Counted from the first letter of the stretch, positions 1 through 12,436 are shown. The stretch is DNA of 31,425 nt from Setaria digitata (GCA_003640385.1 RCAB01000629.1:1-31425), one strand, 5' to 3'. Numbers and translations are program-made. Notes: generated from the letters alone by a model not told the origin.

Positions 1-24
1 TTTTTTTTTTTTTTTTTTTTTTTT
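1..24. repeat. Poly-T run at the window edge
   Basis: Twenty-four consecutive T open the window. With the A-rich last bases (31417-31425), this suggests that the sequence is a contig whose assembly stopped at homopolymers. No function is inferred. Confidence 0.9.
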
Positions 25-1087
25 GAAGGAAATGAAAGAAACAAAAATGAAACGGATGAAAATAAATTTTCCGTTAATTTAATTAAGCATAATTATTTTC
101 CTATTTCCTGCTCAGCATAACTTCTCTTGCAGTTATTTCTCGAGAGTTGAACGAGACAAATTTTTGAACTCTGCATTTTCTTGCTATTATTTATCATTTC
201 TAATTATACTAACTCTTCTGCTGATTGTTTTTCATGTTGCTATTAATGTAAATGAATCTAAAATGATCCTTAATAGATATTTCTATCTCATTGTATGTTC
301 AAACGATTTCTATGAATCAATACTGAAAATGGATGCTAGGAGTAGATTTGCATCAGCTTCTTCTGATAAAATTGATAATAAAGTTTTATCTCTTTCTGAG
401 ATCACACATATTATCATCTGTATTTGGATTACCCAAATGATTTACAATTTGAGATTAAAATATCCATCTGCCATTTTTATAATCATTCTTTTCTTTTGAA
501 TACACTGCGGCCTCCATTTCTTTTGACCACTTCTCCGTCATCAGGTCAACATCATCCATTATTATCATTTTCTTATAATTTTATTTTAATTTCTAACCAA
601 ATTATTATATTCTGTCAACAATTTAGATTCTTAAATGAATCTTACGGATAGATTTATTGATGTTCCAGTGGACGGATAATAATTTTCAACTAAAAAACGT
701 TCTTTCATTCAGAAAAAAAAAAAAGAAAATCACTTCTGCTGTTAATTTATTCAGATGCCGTACATCCGCACATCTTCCACTTATTTTCCTTGATTCGAAA
801 AATTTATTTATACATGTGAATTAATAAACTGATTGAGGGATCTGTTAATGATTCTGTCCATTCCGGATTATACCTAAATCAGATCCTTTCATTCATTTTA
901 TCAGCATTTATCACTCTTATCAACATGCAGAAAACTAAAAAATGATAGTAAGATGTTTTAGAGCAGGAATTTCGTTATAAAAGTTTTCGTCTGACAAATT
1001 TAATGCAGACAAAAAAAAGTATTTGTAAAAGGGCCATATTTATCATATGGTGATGAAATGATACTGCTATGAATGAATCAGTGCCGA

Positions 1088-1209
1088 AATTAACACTTTT
1101 CTGGCACCTTCTGAAGCTTGCAAGGAAAGACAGACAAATTTNAAATGAATCAGGGAATTAACACTTTTCTGGCACCTTCTGAAGCTTGCAAGGAAAGACA
1201 GACAAATTT
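1088..1209. repeat. 54-base direct duplication flanking a single N
   Basis: Positions 1088-1141 and 1156-1209 are identical (54 bases, period 68, starting AATTAACACTTTTCTGG). A short ATGAATCAG also precedes each copy. The spacer contains the window's only ambiguous base, N at 1142. An exact duplication around an N is typical of two contig ends that overlapped but were joined rather than merged, so it is probably an assembly artefact and not a biological repeat. Confidence 0.85.
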
Positions 1210-3330
1210 TCTTCCATTATTTGCTAAAACGATAACTTTAACCATAACTGTTTTTAGTTGCTTTTTCTCTATGCTTATTTTACGACATTTTATGATATTT
1301 CGCTTTACGTACAGTAGCAATTTTACACGTAAACTTGTTAATTATTAGGCTAATAGGAAATGAAGGACACGATCTGTTTGCCTGTACTGATTGAGAAAAT
1401 TATGGTAATAACATGATCTTTTAATAGTACTTTTCCAAATTTACAAAATTTCTTTTCATTTTTTTTTATTATAGTGTTCAATTTATCCATCACAGTGGCT
1501 CCTGAATATATCCAGTTAAGAAGAGTAAGAAAAAAAAAGGAACTCAATATTATTTCGAAAAGTCGTTTAAGGTATACACTGGAAATGAATCTCTAACAAA
1601 AATTATTTTGAAAGAGTTTTTCGCCAAATTTTTCCAAAATAACTTTGCTGTCTAGAAATCCTTAAGGAACTGTTCACAATTCTGTCAGTTTGGATTTTTG
1701 GTGGAGTTACGGTTAGCAATTAATGACAAATAATCATTAATTAACGGAAGATTTTTGAACATATTATAAATGTATATTCCTGAGATAATTTCCGGTTCCA
1801 AGGAAGCACTACTTTTTCAAGAGAATGTTTTAATTAATTACATGAGATCAAATATGAATCTACACTAATTTTGTTTTTTGCCCTTTTTCAAACCCATTTA
1901 TTTCATAATGTTTTTTTCTTTGCAACCTAAATCTAAATAATATTTTCAGCTTTTCGAGCCTCAAATATATCCTTCTAATCGAACTTTTAAGATTCTGAAA
2001 TTAATATTATTAACATTTACTAGCTCAATAAACTAATAAAGTTATATTCACTGCATAGACCAATGAACAAAACTCAAAAAAATGTTTCCTATTCCAAAGT
2101 TTATTTTTTAAAACTCTAAACTTTAAATAAATGAATTCTCAATTTTCAAAGTCTTGGCATCTTTTTTTTCCTTTCGTTTTCTGAAAAAAAAATATATATA
2201 TATAAAATTATTTGTTAGTTCGTCAGTCATAGTGCCAAAATTTGATTTGATTGAAATTAAGCATAAGTAAATGTACCTAAATGGATCATGTTTGCTTAGT
2301 TCTTTCGTTGAATCCTTCAAGTTCTCAATTACGAATATATTTTATTTCATAACAAATAAGTGAAATTAGGCTGAAAAAAAAAGGATGAATAAGAGGAAAT
2401 CAACCGGATTGAAATGATGAATATGACGGAGGTAGTTCACGAATTCCATTTACACTAGAACTAGGGTATTGCAGAATCAGGATTTTCGGAGTAATTATTC
2501 CAAAAATTTCGATTTTAAATCCTATTTCTATGAGACTTGCTTTCATTTAGTCCAAGGAACCCCTCATTACAATGTCTATCATGGAATTACGATTTAGTAG
2601 GAATTATATTTTTAAAGAAGAATCTTAAAGTAAAATTTTTTGAGAACTATTTAATGTTGTTTTTGGCTGAGTTAAAAATATGAGAACAAAAAATACAAAA
2701 TCTTTTGAGGGAAATATTTATTTAAAACCATAAAAAAGTGCAATAGAGCTAAATTATTAGTTAAATCGTTCATTTTTTCGCGCAAGTTAATCCTAAAATG
2801 AATGTCATAACTGATAATTTAACAGAATAAAATTCTTTTTCGAATAAATACGATTTCATTGGTCTTTTAGAACTGCTCATCATATTGTTTATATGCAACT
2901 AATTGTATTTGACTAATTTACCTAACTTAATTTAAATTGAATTAAGCGCAACCAAACGTAGTTTGAAATTTAGCTTTAATTTGGCTCCAAAAGTCTGATT
3001 TTATTGCTAGTAATATGATAAGCTTGTGCAAGTTAAAGAAATTCAACTTCTCTAATATATCGTAATTTGCTTTTTTGTTCACTCAAACCTTGGAACCAAA
3101 CTTCGCAAATGCTTTTCATTCAATTCAGTTCATTCTTAATGTTGTTATTTATTTTTGCTCACTTCTATTGCTTCTTCAAATAGTTCCATCTATCAGTCTA
3201 ACTAAGTTCAGCATTCTTTTCTTTTCCTCTCCTTCCTTTTCCTGCAATTCGTTTAAGTTTGTTGCATATGAATGCATAAATTGATTGGCGCATTCAAACT
3301 TTTCCTTTCAAAATAAGTTTAACTGTCGTC

Positions 3331-3380
3331 ATCTTTCTCACCCCTTCCTTCCCTCTCCTCGCTCTCTCTCTCTTTCTCAC
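3331..3380. repeat. CT-rich low-complexity tract
   Basis: A nearly pure pyrimidine tract on the + strand with a short CT dinucleotide run near 3362-3373. It is simple-sequence DNA and no gene is attached to it. Confidence 0.7.
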
Positions 3381-5111
3381 CAGCAAACTATTTATCAATG
3401 ATTAGCTCCCGAACAACTGTAGAATTTCCAAAAATATAATTTAAATTTCAAAACTTAGACTTCAATTTGTTGCTAACGGTTTAAAATAATATTTGCTAAA
3501 CAACGAAGTAATGATTTAAAAAAGGTGAGAGCAAAATGCCCCAGGATGGTAATAGGATTGACTATTCCAAGATTTTTGAAACCAGTAAAACTTCTTGAGA
3601 GTGGTTTATATTGTCATGCTTAATTACTAGCAACAGCTTTCTTCATAGCTTTTGGAAATTCAACTAATAATTCATATAGAACTAAAAGTTATTCGAAATT
3701 AAAACAAGTGAGAACGGAAAGATTTGCCTAGCAATGTATAACATAAAATCCTGATGATATCAAGATTCTTTCCTGCCAATCTTATCAATAATCATGCTCA
3801 TTAAGACTGTACCATTTCTTTCTAAACTTTCCATTTGCATAATATATTGAAATGGAAAAATTTAATTCTTAAAAATGTAACATGTGTGAAAGTTTGAAAG
3901 ATTAAACGATGAACAAGTTGGCATTGCAATTTTCTCATCTAAGACATCATTCCTTCCTCTTCATTCATTATGTATTTCTAATGATCTGTTTCAGGCTGCT
4001 ACTGATGAATGTTATTGATATTTATCATTGAAACATTCTTTTTCCCCTACTGTTTGTTCAGATTTATTCTACTGAAGAATCTCTCTTTTTAAGAAAAATT
4101 TCTAGAACTGAAACACATTAAAAGATGGACATTTGAAGTGTCAACTCACAATCAAACAGAACGAACTTTATAATTTTATGGTTTGCATGAATTTGCGTAT
4201 TATTATTGGTCACTTCAGTTGCATGATAATTCAGTTTGCTGAATGAAATAACTTTGAAGTAAAAGTTTTATTTCAAACAAAATGATGTAATCAATAACAA
4301 CGTTGTTGGAAATTCTCAGGTCGTTTTAGTATGAAAATTCAGTACAAGAAAAAGTAAACGGTTTGGACTGATAATTTAGCGATTTTTCCCGCTCCGGCAT
4401 TTATCCCATACCCCAGAAGAAGTCGTGGTGATCACTGGAAATTATTTGCAAATTCTACAGATAACAATAATAATGGTCTTTTATTTTTCTTTGTTGAAAA
4501 GACTGTTTCGAAGAAAGAATAATCACGAATTCTTTTCTTTCCTCCTTTGTTTCATCCAATAATGGTGACAATAACTAATTTACATTAATTAGACGCAGGT
4601 TAAAACTGTGGATTAATTAGAGAGTGCCAAATTTCATTTGTCCGCAACATCTCATATACCACCTTAATATGGTTTAAATTTTGGAAATTTAAAATTTGGT
4701 AGTAATAAAATGAGCTTAATTTTTAGAAATTTGATGTTATTTTTTTTTCCTAAAAAATGTAAACTGAGATATAGATATATGAAAATATTTTAATAACATT
4801 TATTTATTTTCTCTTCCGTGTAGATTCCTTTTGTTTATATTTCATCCATCAGCTGATTGCTTCATGAATATTGAAAATTTGTTTTTAAAAGTTGAAAAGT
4901 AAAGCATCGAAGCAGTTTAACTTGCCGGGTTCATTGTTGTATTGCTTGCGAATTCGGAAAATAATCCTAAGATCGATGTTTTTTATAATTTAAGTCTTTT
5001 CACGAAAATCGCGGTTTAGTTTTTTTGTTCACTCTCGTCCTCTGTGTTGAATAGAGTTTTGCACCGATGTTGAGATGAATTTAAGTCCTTTCCACTTAAG
5101 CGGATCAACTG

Positions 5112-5570
5112 GAGTCAGTTATAGAGAAGTGAAGTGACTCGAATTTTTCCGGATGTTTCCCGAGAATACCGGATATGCTGTCTCATATTGTGAATATCGA
5201 TGCAGTGGTAAACAGGGAAGCAGGAAAGACCCTGTCTAGATCGATACTTATACTTTGTTTGAGAGAAGATTTCCCAAGCTATGGATGGAATAGATGTATC
5301 AACGCTTTTCTCGAGTTCATCCAGCATGGCTTGCAGTCGCTCCCGGGAGTTACTGCATAACAATTCATGCTTACCATCAGTTCCTGTCTTAATAAGATAA
5401 CTCACTCTTCCTTACTGCAGCAGCATCTTCAGACAATTTTTCGACCCAAGTTTGTTCCTTCCAAATGCTTACTCAGAAAGGACGAACTCAAGTCAGTGGT
5501 TCACAGAGCTTCCCTTTCTTCCTCTGCACACAGTTCATTCGTCAAATATTTGCTCCTTGGAGGGAATGTA
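5112..5570 (-). pseudogene. Frame-broken coding-like relic of unknown family
   Basis: This segment is visibly less AT-rich than its surroundings. Read on the - strand it holds an open frame of 96 codons (5115-5405) that contains LLCSNSRERLQAMLDELEK and then VDTSIPSIAWEIF, an amphipathic-helix-like composition unlike chance AT-rich translation. The adjoining upstream bases stay coding-like only if the frame is changed: WVEKLSEDAAAVRKSEL lies in a second frame near 5394-5450, and NELCAEEEREAL in a third near 5500-5540. Neither segment has a start codon in a plausible context. I do not recognise the family. The pattern fits a decayed gene copy with small indels, or a real gene with sequencing errors. 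The alternative that these are exons with tiny introns is less likely because no good splice sites separate them. Confidence 0.4.
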
Positions 5571-5599
5571 GAAATGAGATGTTTAATAATGTTTTAAAA

Positions 5600-6880
5600 G
5601 TTTCATTCGGTAGCACGACATGACACACAAATGTTTGTGAAAGGCGCTATTCAACTGAAATATTCGCAAATTGGCATTGGAAAATGAGTGCGGAAAAGAG
5701 GAAAAGTGCGCAGAAACTGAATGCTCGAATTGTGGAATAAAGCCTAAAAAGTTACTAAATCATATTGTTGACTGCATTTCTTGCTACATTTATCACCTCG
5801 AGAACAGGAAAGAGCTTCTCTCACCATTTCAAATAAGACCATTTTGATAATTACTGCAGCTGATATCAAGTGATTAAATCAAATAATTTGATTGTCAAGC
5901 TTGAATGATTAGGATGCTACTATTCTGCACAGTGCGGTAAATGGAAATCATAGATTTTATCAAGTGATCGAATAATTTGAAAAAATAAAACTTCTCTTCC
6001 CAAAATGTTCCCAAATTGTCTTCATGCTAATAGCAAATTCCATTAAGTAGTTAAATTTTATTTTACAGCAAAACTTCGCAACTTTACTATAAATTCGCTT
6101 TTTAAGCAACTGGTATTAAGTATTGAAAACATGTACGCCAATTAATTTCATCAGTTAATCAACTAAGGGATTATTAATTGGCTGAGAAGTTATTCAGTAA
6201 AATCTAGACAAAATGAATTTATGAAAATTCAAACGAGATAACATGAAGAAACGCTCAAACTATTTAATCTTTTGTTATCCACAAAAAAAGAGACAGAAAA
6301 AGTTTTTTTTCAAGTCATAAAATGTCTATTATTTCATGCAAAAGTTTATCTCCTCTATGATACTGCCAAAATTCAAAAGAATGACTTATTATTTGAGGAA
6401 TTTTTGTCAGTTTAATTATTGAATCATATTCGCTGAAATATTTATGATAATACTCCTTAATAGAATAAGGCTTTTATCAGTGTTTTAAAGTGATAATTTT
6501 AAATTTAGTTAATACATTCACATGTTACTATGTTTTTGAGCATTGAAGAATTTCACTTGTAACGAAAAAAAGGATGCTATACCATCTTTCCTAGGTGTAG
6601 AAGATTTTTCCTTTTTTTTGGAATTTCAAATTTTGAAATTAAATCACTAAATGATTGTCTGGCATTTTCAAATACTTTTTTTAAATGTTTTTTCTTGAAA
6701 TGATAAATCCCTTTTCTTTTGTAAATAATACTAATAAAAATTTTAACCTATTACTTATTGTTATCGTCATTTATTGATGTAAATGATTTTAATGAAATAT
6801 CTGTTTGGATCATTCATGAAATACATAATATATGCAATTAAGAGAAATTTAAATTTAATTTTAATGGAAATTTAATTTAG
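5600..6880. other. Intergenic DNA upstream of the PDZ gene
   Basis: AT-rich, with no frame or exon-like segment that I could support. It ends at a good splice-acceptor signal just before the PDZ gene's start codon, so it is either promoter DNA of that gene or an intron in its 5' leader. Confidence 0.5.
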
Positions 6881-6889
6881 TCATTTCAG
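6881..6889 (+). promoter_or_regulatory. Splice acceptor 31 bases before the PDZ start codon
   Basis: TCATTTCAG at 6881-6889 matches the nematode acceptor consensus and lies 31 bases upstream of the ATG at 6921. In nematodes such a site usually accepts a trans-spliced leader. It could equally close an intron in the 5' leader, because no promoter or spliced transcript can be seen here. Confidence 0.5.
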
Positions 6890-6920
6890 GTAGGCTACTA
6901 AATAAATTCAACAATTAATA

Positions 6921-9900
6921 ATGGCAACAACTAATTCGAAAACACCTCCAGTACCACCACCAAAGCCAAAAACATATCAATTACAGTATCCACACGGACA
7001 AAATGTAAAATTTGGGCAACTTTCAAGGACTACACCTGGTAATTTTTTATTTTAGGATTTACCATTTCTCATGTCTTGCACGTTCCATCCAACATACCCA
7101 TTTTCGTGCTATTTATTAGATGTTAAATTATTTCTCCTTCTTCTGTGCTTCAGATTTATTTGTTAATTAATAATTTACCGTTATTATCATATCAGTAATA
7201 ACTTCACGGAATTATGTAGCTAATCTAAGAAAAGCACTATTTATAAAATAGTTTCAACTGTCTTCTACTTTGCTTTATTTATTTAGACTATATTCTAAAT
7301 TTGCTCTGTTAAGAGAAGAGTTAATAAATGATACTTCACAAAGAAAGATAAGGTATGATAAACGCTGATAAGGAAGGAGTAATAATAAATATTAGGGATC
7401 AGTTCATTCATTTTCAGCAACATCCTTCGTCACAATCATTTATTTTTCATCCATTCTACTTTTCTTGAATCGTTTAATAGGTTTTCGTTCAGAATTTCAT
7501 TCCGAACATCATTTTGCCTATCATCTTCCATTTCCAGTTCTTCTTTTCTTCGCTTTCTTTTTTGTCCACAAATAAACTTTCTAAATGAAATTAATTTTTT
7601 ACCTTTCTATTTTGCAATATTTCAGAAGTTTTTGTACAATTAAAGAAACGTTTTGTTAAATATTTATAACGAATATGTTTATCATTTTTTGCAACATTTT
7701 GGCAGCAAATTTGTTGTAAATAAAATTTATTGTTTAAAAAAAAAGGAGAAAAATTAAAGGAAAATTTTTTGAAAAAAAGGTTTAACAAAAAGTAATTTTA
7801 TTTTATTTGCGACAACAAATAAAATTTATTGCACAAAACTTTAGAAAGAAGTGTTAAGTGTTAATAAGTGCTGATTTTTAGCGCAGAAATTTAAGTGAAT
7901 ATTTTGCAATTATTAGCATATTAGCTGACCAATGTCAATAACTTCAGGTGACCAAGATGAAAGGTGTTCAGAGCACAAGTCAGATGGGGCAAAATCAAGT
8001 TTATTTTCAGTTAGTTGGAGAAAGCTTAGGCTTGATTTTAAATTTGTTGGATAGGAAACTAAGCAAATATGTCATGATGATAAGTTGACAAGAGATTTTT
8101 CCCTGCTTAAAAATTGAAAAAAAAAAAACGATTTGCAGGTGGCCAGTTACCTCAAGCACCGGGCGATAGTGACACAGATTCAGGTATATGCGCCGATTCT
8201 GATAACCAGTTATCACCGCGACACGTCGGTGGCGTCGCATTTCTCGACAACAAGTCGAAGAAGCTGCAGCGTAAGGCTGAATTTCTAACTTATCGAGAGC
8301 ATTTAACACCGGAAAGTGCATGGTATCATTTCATTTGCAATTTAGAATTTGCAATAAGTCAATGAAATTTTCCCTGCTGAAATTGTATTGTCCTTAAAAA
8401 TTCTGCTTGCTATGCCTTTTATGAAAAATTTTATTCAAAAAGAAAAAAAGCAAATTTCAAGTATTTGTGGGTAAAGTTTGATATGTGGGTAAATTTTCCC
8501 GATAACGCACATCGGAAATAAATAAAAAAGGAAAATGAATTAAAATTTAATTTTCTATTCTTTTCCTTAAATTCAGGAGAGTGCACGGAAATTCATCAGC
8601 ATCGCTATGCCAAAGACGCTTATCACAAGGATTACAAGCAAGTTTTATTGGGCAAACTTCGAAAAACGGAAAGCAGTACCGTGTACGGTTTGCCGATCAG
8701 GTATCAAATTTAGCTACTGTAAAAAGTAGAAAAATGTTTGAATTATATCTGGGAATTTGTTTCAGGTATGAAAGTATTCCAAATTTGATTATAAAAATTA
8801 GATTCAAAATTTTCGAATTCTTTCCAAGGAAAAAAAAATGAAAAATCGCTGCAAATGAGATTTCAGATTTATTTAAATGATGACTTTTTCATGAATAATA
8901 AGTAAATTTGAATGAGGAAATAGCCAGTAAGGATCATATTACAGTTAAATAACACAAATAAATAGCTTAAATAAATGTTTGGTAACAGTAGCCTTTACTG
9001 TCCAAGTAGCCAAAAAACAGTATGCGATACCATCGAATATCTGGGGTCAAATTCTCCCGATAAGACTATTTGATTTCAAAGGCCTATTTTTTTACATCAT
9101 TTCTATTACCTGTTGAAAAGGTCTCATCGACGGATGGCTCAACGTCTTCTGCATCTGGCTGGGATAATAACAGTGCAGCCAGTGCTAATAGTGCTAGCAT
9201 CAATTATTCCCATCGTCCCACCACAGCAACATCAGTACTCTCGATCAGCAATCTCGATCAAACAGTCGGTGGTAGCAGTGATGTCACGAATGACACGAAT
9301 GATCGTAGCGTCATGGCGCCATCAGTTCAACAACATGGCGTTATCAACGATCATTTCGGTACCGATGAACATCATTGCTTTTTAACAAAGAACAATGACA
9401 GTATTTTAAAATAGTTTTCCTGTGACCTTTGACTTTTAGTTTGATTTTTATAATTGATGTAATGGATTGAAATGAAAATCAATTGGATTAGTGGATATTT
9501 AATACAGACGATGCAAATCAGTGAACCGTTTAAATTTCTCTCATTTGAAATTTAATAGAAGAAATTTGAAGCTAACTTCTTCTTTCCATTCGAAACTTCT
9601 TCCTAAAATGAACTTCTGAATTTTTTTTAAGCTTTGAACTTTGAAAGATTTCACAAATTGATATCATTCATTTTTTTTTTACAATTAATTTCATTCATTT
9701 TGGTGAAACTGAAACTGGCACGTGAAACATTTACTTATATGCTTAACTGGACTTCATAATCCGTAATCCTACCATTATTTCAGGTTATAGTAACCGTCCA
9801 CTGCAGCAACGTCCAGAACAACATGAACGTGGAACTTACGCACTAGATGGCATTACTTCGGCGCCCCTACCTCAATCACCACCAGCCTATTCCGTCGTCA

Positions 9901-12144
9901 TGACTAGGCTTAGACGTAACGATGATCAGCGTGTCACACGTTCAAATGTATCTATCCTCTTTTGTGCTTACAAAACAACGTACAATATTGTTATTATTAC
10001 TCGCACTACTGATCTTAACATATCGGATAGATAAGGCTTATCAAATTGTGATAAATTTCTAGTGTCATGTTTCTTCTTTATTAGTGTAAATTGATCACAA
10101 TGTTTGATAACAGTACACTTCTGCGACCGCATTATTTCGTTTGAATAATAGAAAAATTTTCAAAAATTTAAACTTCTACAAAATATACTTAGATAGCTAA
10201 TCGTTGAAGCTCTTCCCTTTTGCTTTCAGGATTCATCTCTACGATTGATACGACGTTTCCATAATCGTTCATCATCATTACCACGTGGTATGCACTGTCA
10301 ATCGACAGCGTTAGAAGTACGCCGTGGATCCATCGACTGTTCTTATCCAGCATATACGGTCAGAATTGAGAACAAACAAAATAATGTTCAGAAGGAAGTT
10401 GTCGAAAGCACTAAGCCAATTAATAAACCAATTAAACTAATAAGTTTATTAATTGGCTTAGGCTTAGATATAAATCCAATTTTTACCCTTTCGATACCAC
10501 TACTAGTGAGGTAATGCAAGAAGTTAGATATCAACTTGTTTTTTTCTTAGCATGATCAACTCAGACAAGATTCACTCACCTTTCGTGTTTCGCTTTGAAA
10601 TTTATAAACATAGCGCGTTGCCACTAATTCTTAATAATTAACAAATTAATGTAAATTAACACAACACACGCATGTACAAATGTAAACAAAATATATAGCC
10701 AAATTAAAATTAAAGAGACACATTAATGAACATAGTTAATTCTCGCAATTACATAAGCTATACATTGTTGCAGATTCTTAGAAAGCGTTCCAAAAATTGT
10801 CCAACAGGCAATTTTGAAATTGAAGTTTAATTTGGAAGAAATTAACTCCAGTTACTTTTTAATGTTTTAGGAAGAAGACGATGTTACATTTAACCGTTAC
10901 TTGATGCGTAGTGCTGATAATGTTAGCAACACAGAGGTAAGTTATGATCCACGAAGTTTTCTCAGCAGTGGTACACGCTTCACCGGACGTCGTCTTCCGG
11001 AATTACCAGCCGATTATGCCATGTATGATGTAAGCAATACCCAACAAATCGCTTTCGGCAGGCAAAGGTCTGTTCTTTTAACAATTTTGTAGTTGAAATA
11101 TTATCGAGGCGTAAAATAAGTTGAAGCGGATCCTTCTAATTAACACTTCTTTGTTCTGCTTCCGAATGACAGACTAGCACTAGAAAAGTTCCTTTCTAAC
11201 CAGGTGACAAATGAAGGTGACCACGCAAAAAACTTAGATAGGCAACCCATCTCAATTATTCCTTAAAATTCTTGTAGATTTTTCAAATTTTTGTATTTTC
11301 AAATGTTGGAAATGACAAACAATCAGAAATATTGAACTCATCTGAACTTGCAAACTACAGGAGAATCCAGAAAACAGGCTTCACAGGTCGTTCACAAAGT
11401 GTCGGTCGTGCATCAAGTGGAACTGATTCGAAATTAGTTAAAAGTTACATAAATGAGTACTTTCCATCGATTCATCGGTACTTATTGATACATTAAAAGA
11501 ATTCACAATTTTTGATTTTTTTTTCTAAGATTTTCCAGGACAAACATTGGCACCGAGTATATCGGGAACGAAGTTAATTATTTCTCATTACTTTTACCCT
11601 TTAGAGCACAACTGCCGTCTGTACGAGCACAACTGATTGCTTTGGATCACCGAGGACTACGAATTGTGCTGATTGAAAAACTTCAACCAGGACCATTCGG
11701 CTTTTATATCGCCACTGGAGTACTTAATCAGAAACGTGGTACGTTTTTTCTTTTCTGATGTTGGGCAGAGAGAGATTTGGAAGTTGAACTTTCCATAAAC
11801 TTACTCTTCTAGCATCTAATCAGTCCAGAAGACAAAAGGAAAATTTAAAGAATCAAGATTCAAGTAACATAACAAGAATCATTTTAAAATCTGAGAAAGA
11901 AAACAAACAACCAGTACTTTTTATAGTCAGTGTTTAAATCTTATTCTTATCATTTCAAGGAATTTTCATATCTCGAGTATCACTACCATCCCTGGCACCA
12001 GTACTATCAGTGGGTGATGAAATTATCTACGTGGAAGACGAACTGGTCAAAGGTGAAGACTTAGAATACGTTCAAGCGCTGATTGCTGGTAAAAGTAGTG
12101 TGAAAATTGTTCTCCTACCAACAGTTGCACCAACTGCTTGCTAA
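6921..12144 (+). CDS. PDZ-domain protein, PAR-6-type PDZ at the C-terminus, 10 exons
   Basis: Ten exons keep frame throughout: 6921-7038, 8139-8322, 8577-8700, 9121-9358, 9784-9947, 10230-10358, 10871-11067, 11361-11477, 11605-11738 and 11960-12144, giving 529 residues. The start has a proline-rich PPVPPPKPK (residues about 10-18), a plausible SH3 ligand. Residues 143-221 are rich in Ser, Thr and Asn and look disordered. RVRF at 136-139 matches the RVxF protein-phosphatase-1 docking pattern, which occurs often by chance. Residues about 442-522 form a PDZ domain with binding loop PFGFYI at 454-459 followed by GIFISR, then DEII and a terminal IVLLP strand. This spacing closely resembles PAR-6, but no PB1 or CRIB segment is visible, so it is not PAR-6 itself. 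Likely a cytoplasmic scaffold; partners unknown. Less certain boundaries: the exon 4 acceptor (GAAAAG) is weak, and exons 2-3 and 7-8 have phase-compatible alternatives. Confidence 0.82.
10411..10461. repeat. Perfect 18-base inverted repeat in a PDZ-gene intron
   Basis: CTAAGCCAATTAATAAAC at 10411-10428 is exactly complementary to 10444-10461, with a 15-base loop. It lies in the intron after exon 6 (10359-10870). It could fold as a hairpin in the pre-mRNA or be the remnant of a small inverted-repeat element. No target-site duplication was evident. Confidence 0.8.
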
Positions 12145-12430
12145 TTTATATTAATCATTTTTATAAGAAATTTAACAACAATTTCTCTTATGCAGAATTT
12201 GCTTCTTAAATTAAGACCGTTTGTCTGTTTCAGTTTTATTTAGAGGCACTTTAACGCTTGCTTGATTCAAACAAGCTGTTCTAGCAACTGATTTTTATCA
12301 GATAGAGATCTATCAGCAAGCCAAGTCCCATCTTCTAATTTGACAATTTTATTTTCTGCTATTTACACTTCTATTCTTGCACTTATATTCTGTAACGACC
12401 GCTTAATTCGTTCATTCATTTCACTGTTTA

Positions 12431-12436
12431 AATAAA
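12431..12436 (+). terminator. Candidate polyadenylation signal of the PDZ gene
   Basis: AATAAA about 290 bases after the PDZ stop codon on the coding strand. It is the canonical hexamer in a plausible 3' UTR, but the hexamer is common in AT-rich DNA and no cleavage site can be confirmed. Confidence 0.4.

Larger units (their letters stand above)
25..5111. other. Long AT-rich stretch with no convincing gene
   Basis: I looked at both strands of this 5-kb stretch and saw no exon with recognisable protein similarity flanked by splice signals. The open frames present (for example 164-499 and 3075-3284 on +, 1350-1547 and 2123-2320 on -) are rich in Phe, Leu, Ile, Ser and Lys, as chance frames in AT-rich DNA are, and several begin at non-ATG codons. 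The stretch contains a tandem duplication around an N (1088-1209) and a pyrimidine-rich tract (3331-3380). It may include distal 5' regulatory DNA of the PDZ gene, but no element could be identified. Confidence 0.6.

Noticed and set aside
164..499. 111-codon + frame rich in Leu, Ile and Phe, resembling a membrane protein
   Set aside because: It opens at a TTG, has no flanking splice or start signals, and hydrophobic frames are expected from T-rich DNA.
7718..7831. Repeated 15-mer AAATAAAATTTATTG at 7718 and 7817
   Set aside because: Pure AT words of this length recur by chance in such DNA, and flanking bases match only partly.
8007..8321. 104-codon - strand frame
   Set aside because: It is the antisense shadow of PDZ exon 2, whose + frame joins in phase to the other exons.
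9113..9385. 90-codon + frame within PDZ exon 4
   Set aside because: It does not join in phase to exon 5 without an early stop; the overlapping Ser/Thr-rich frame does.
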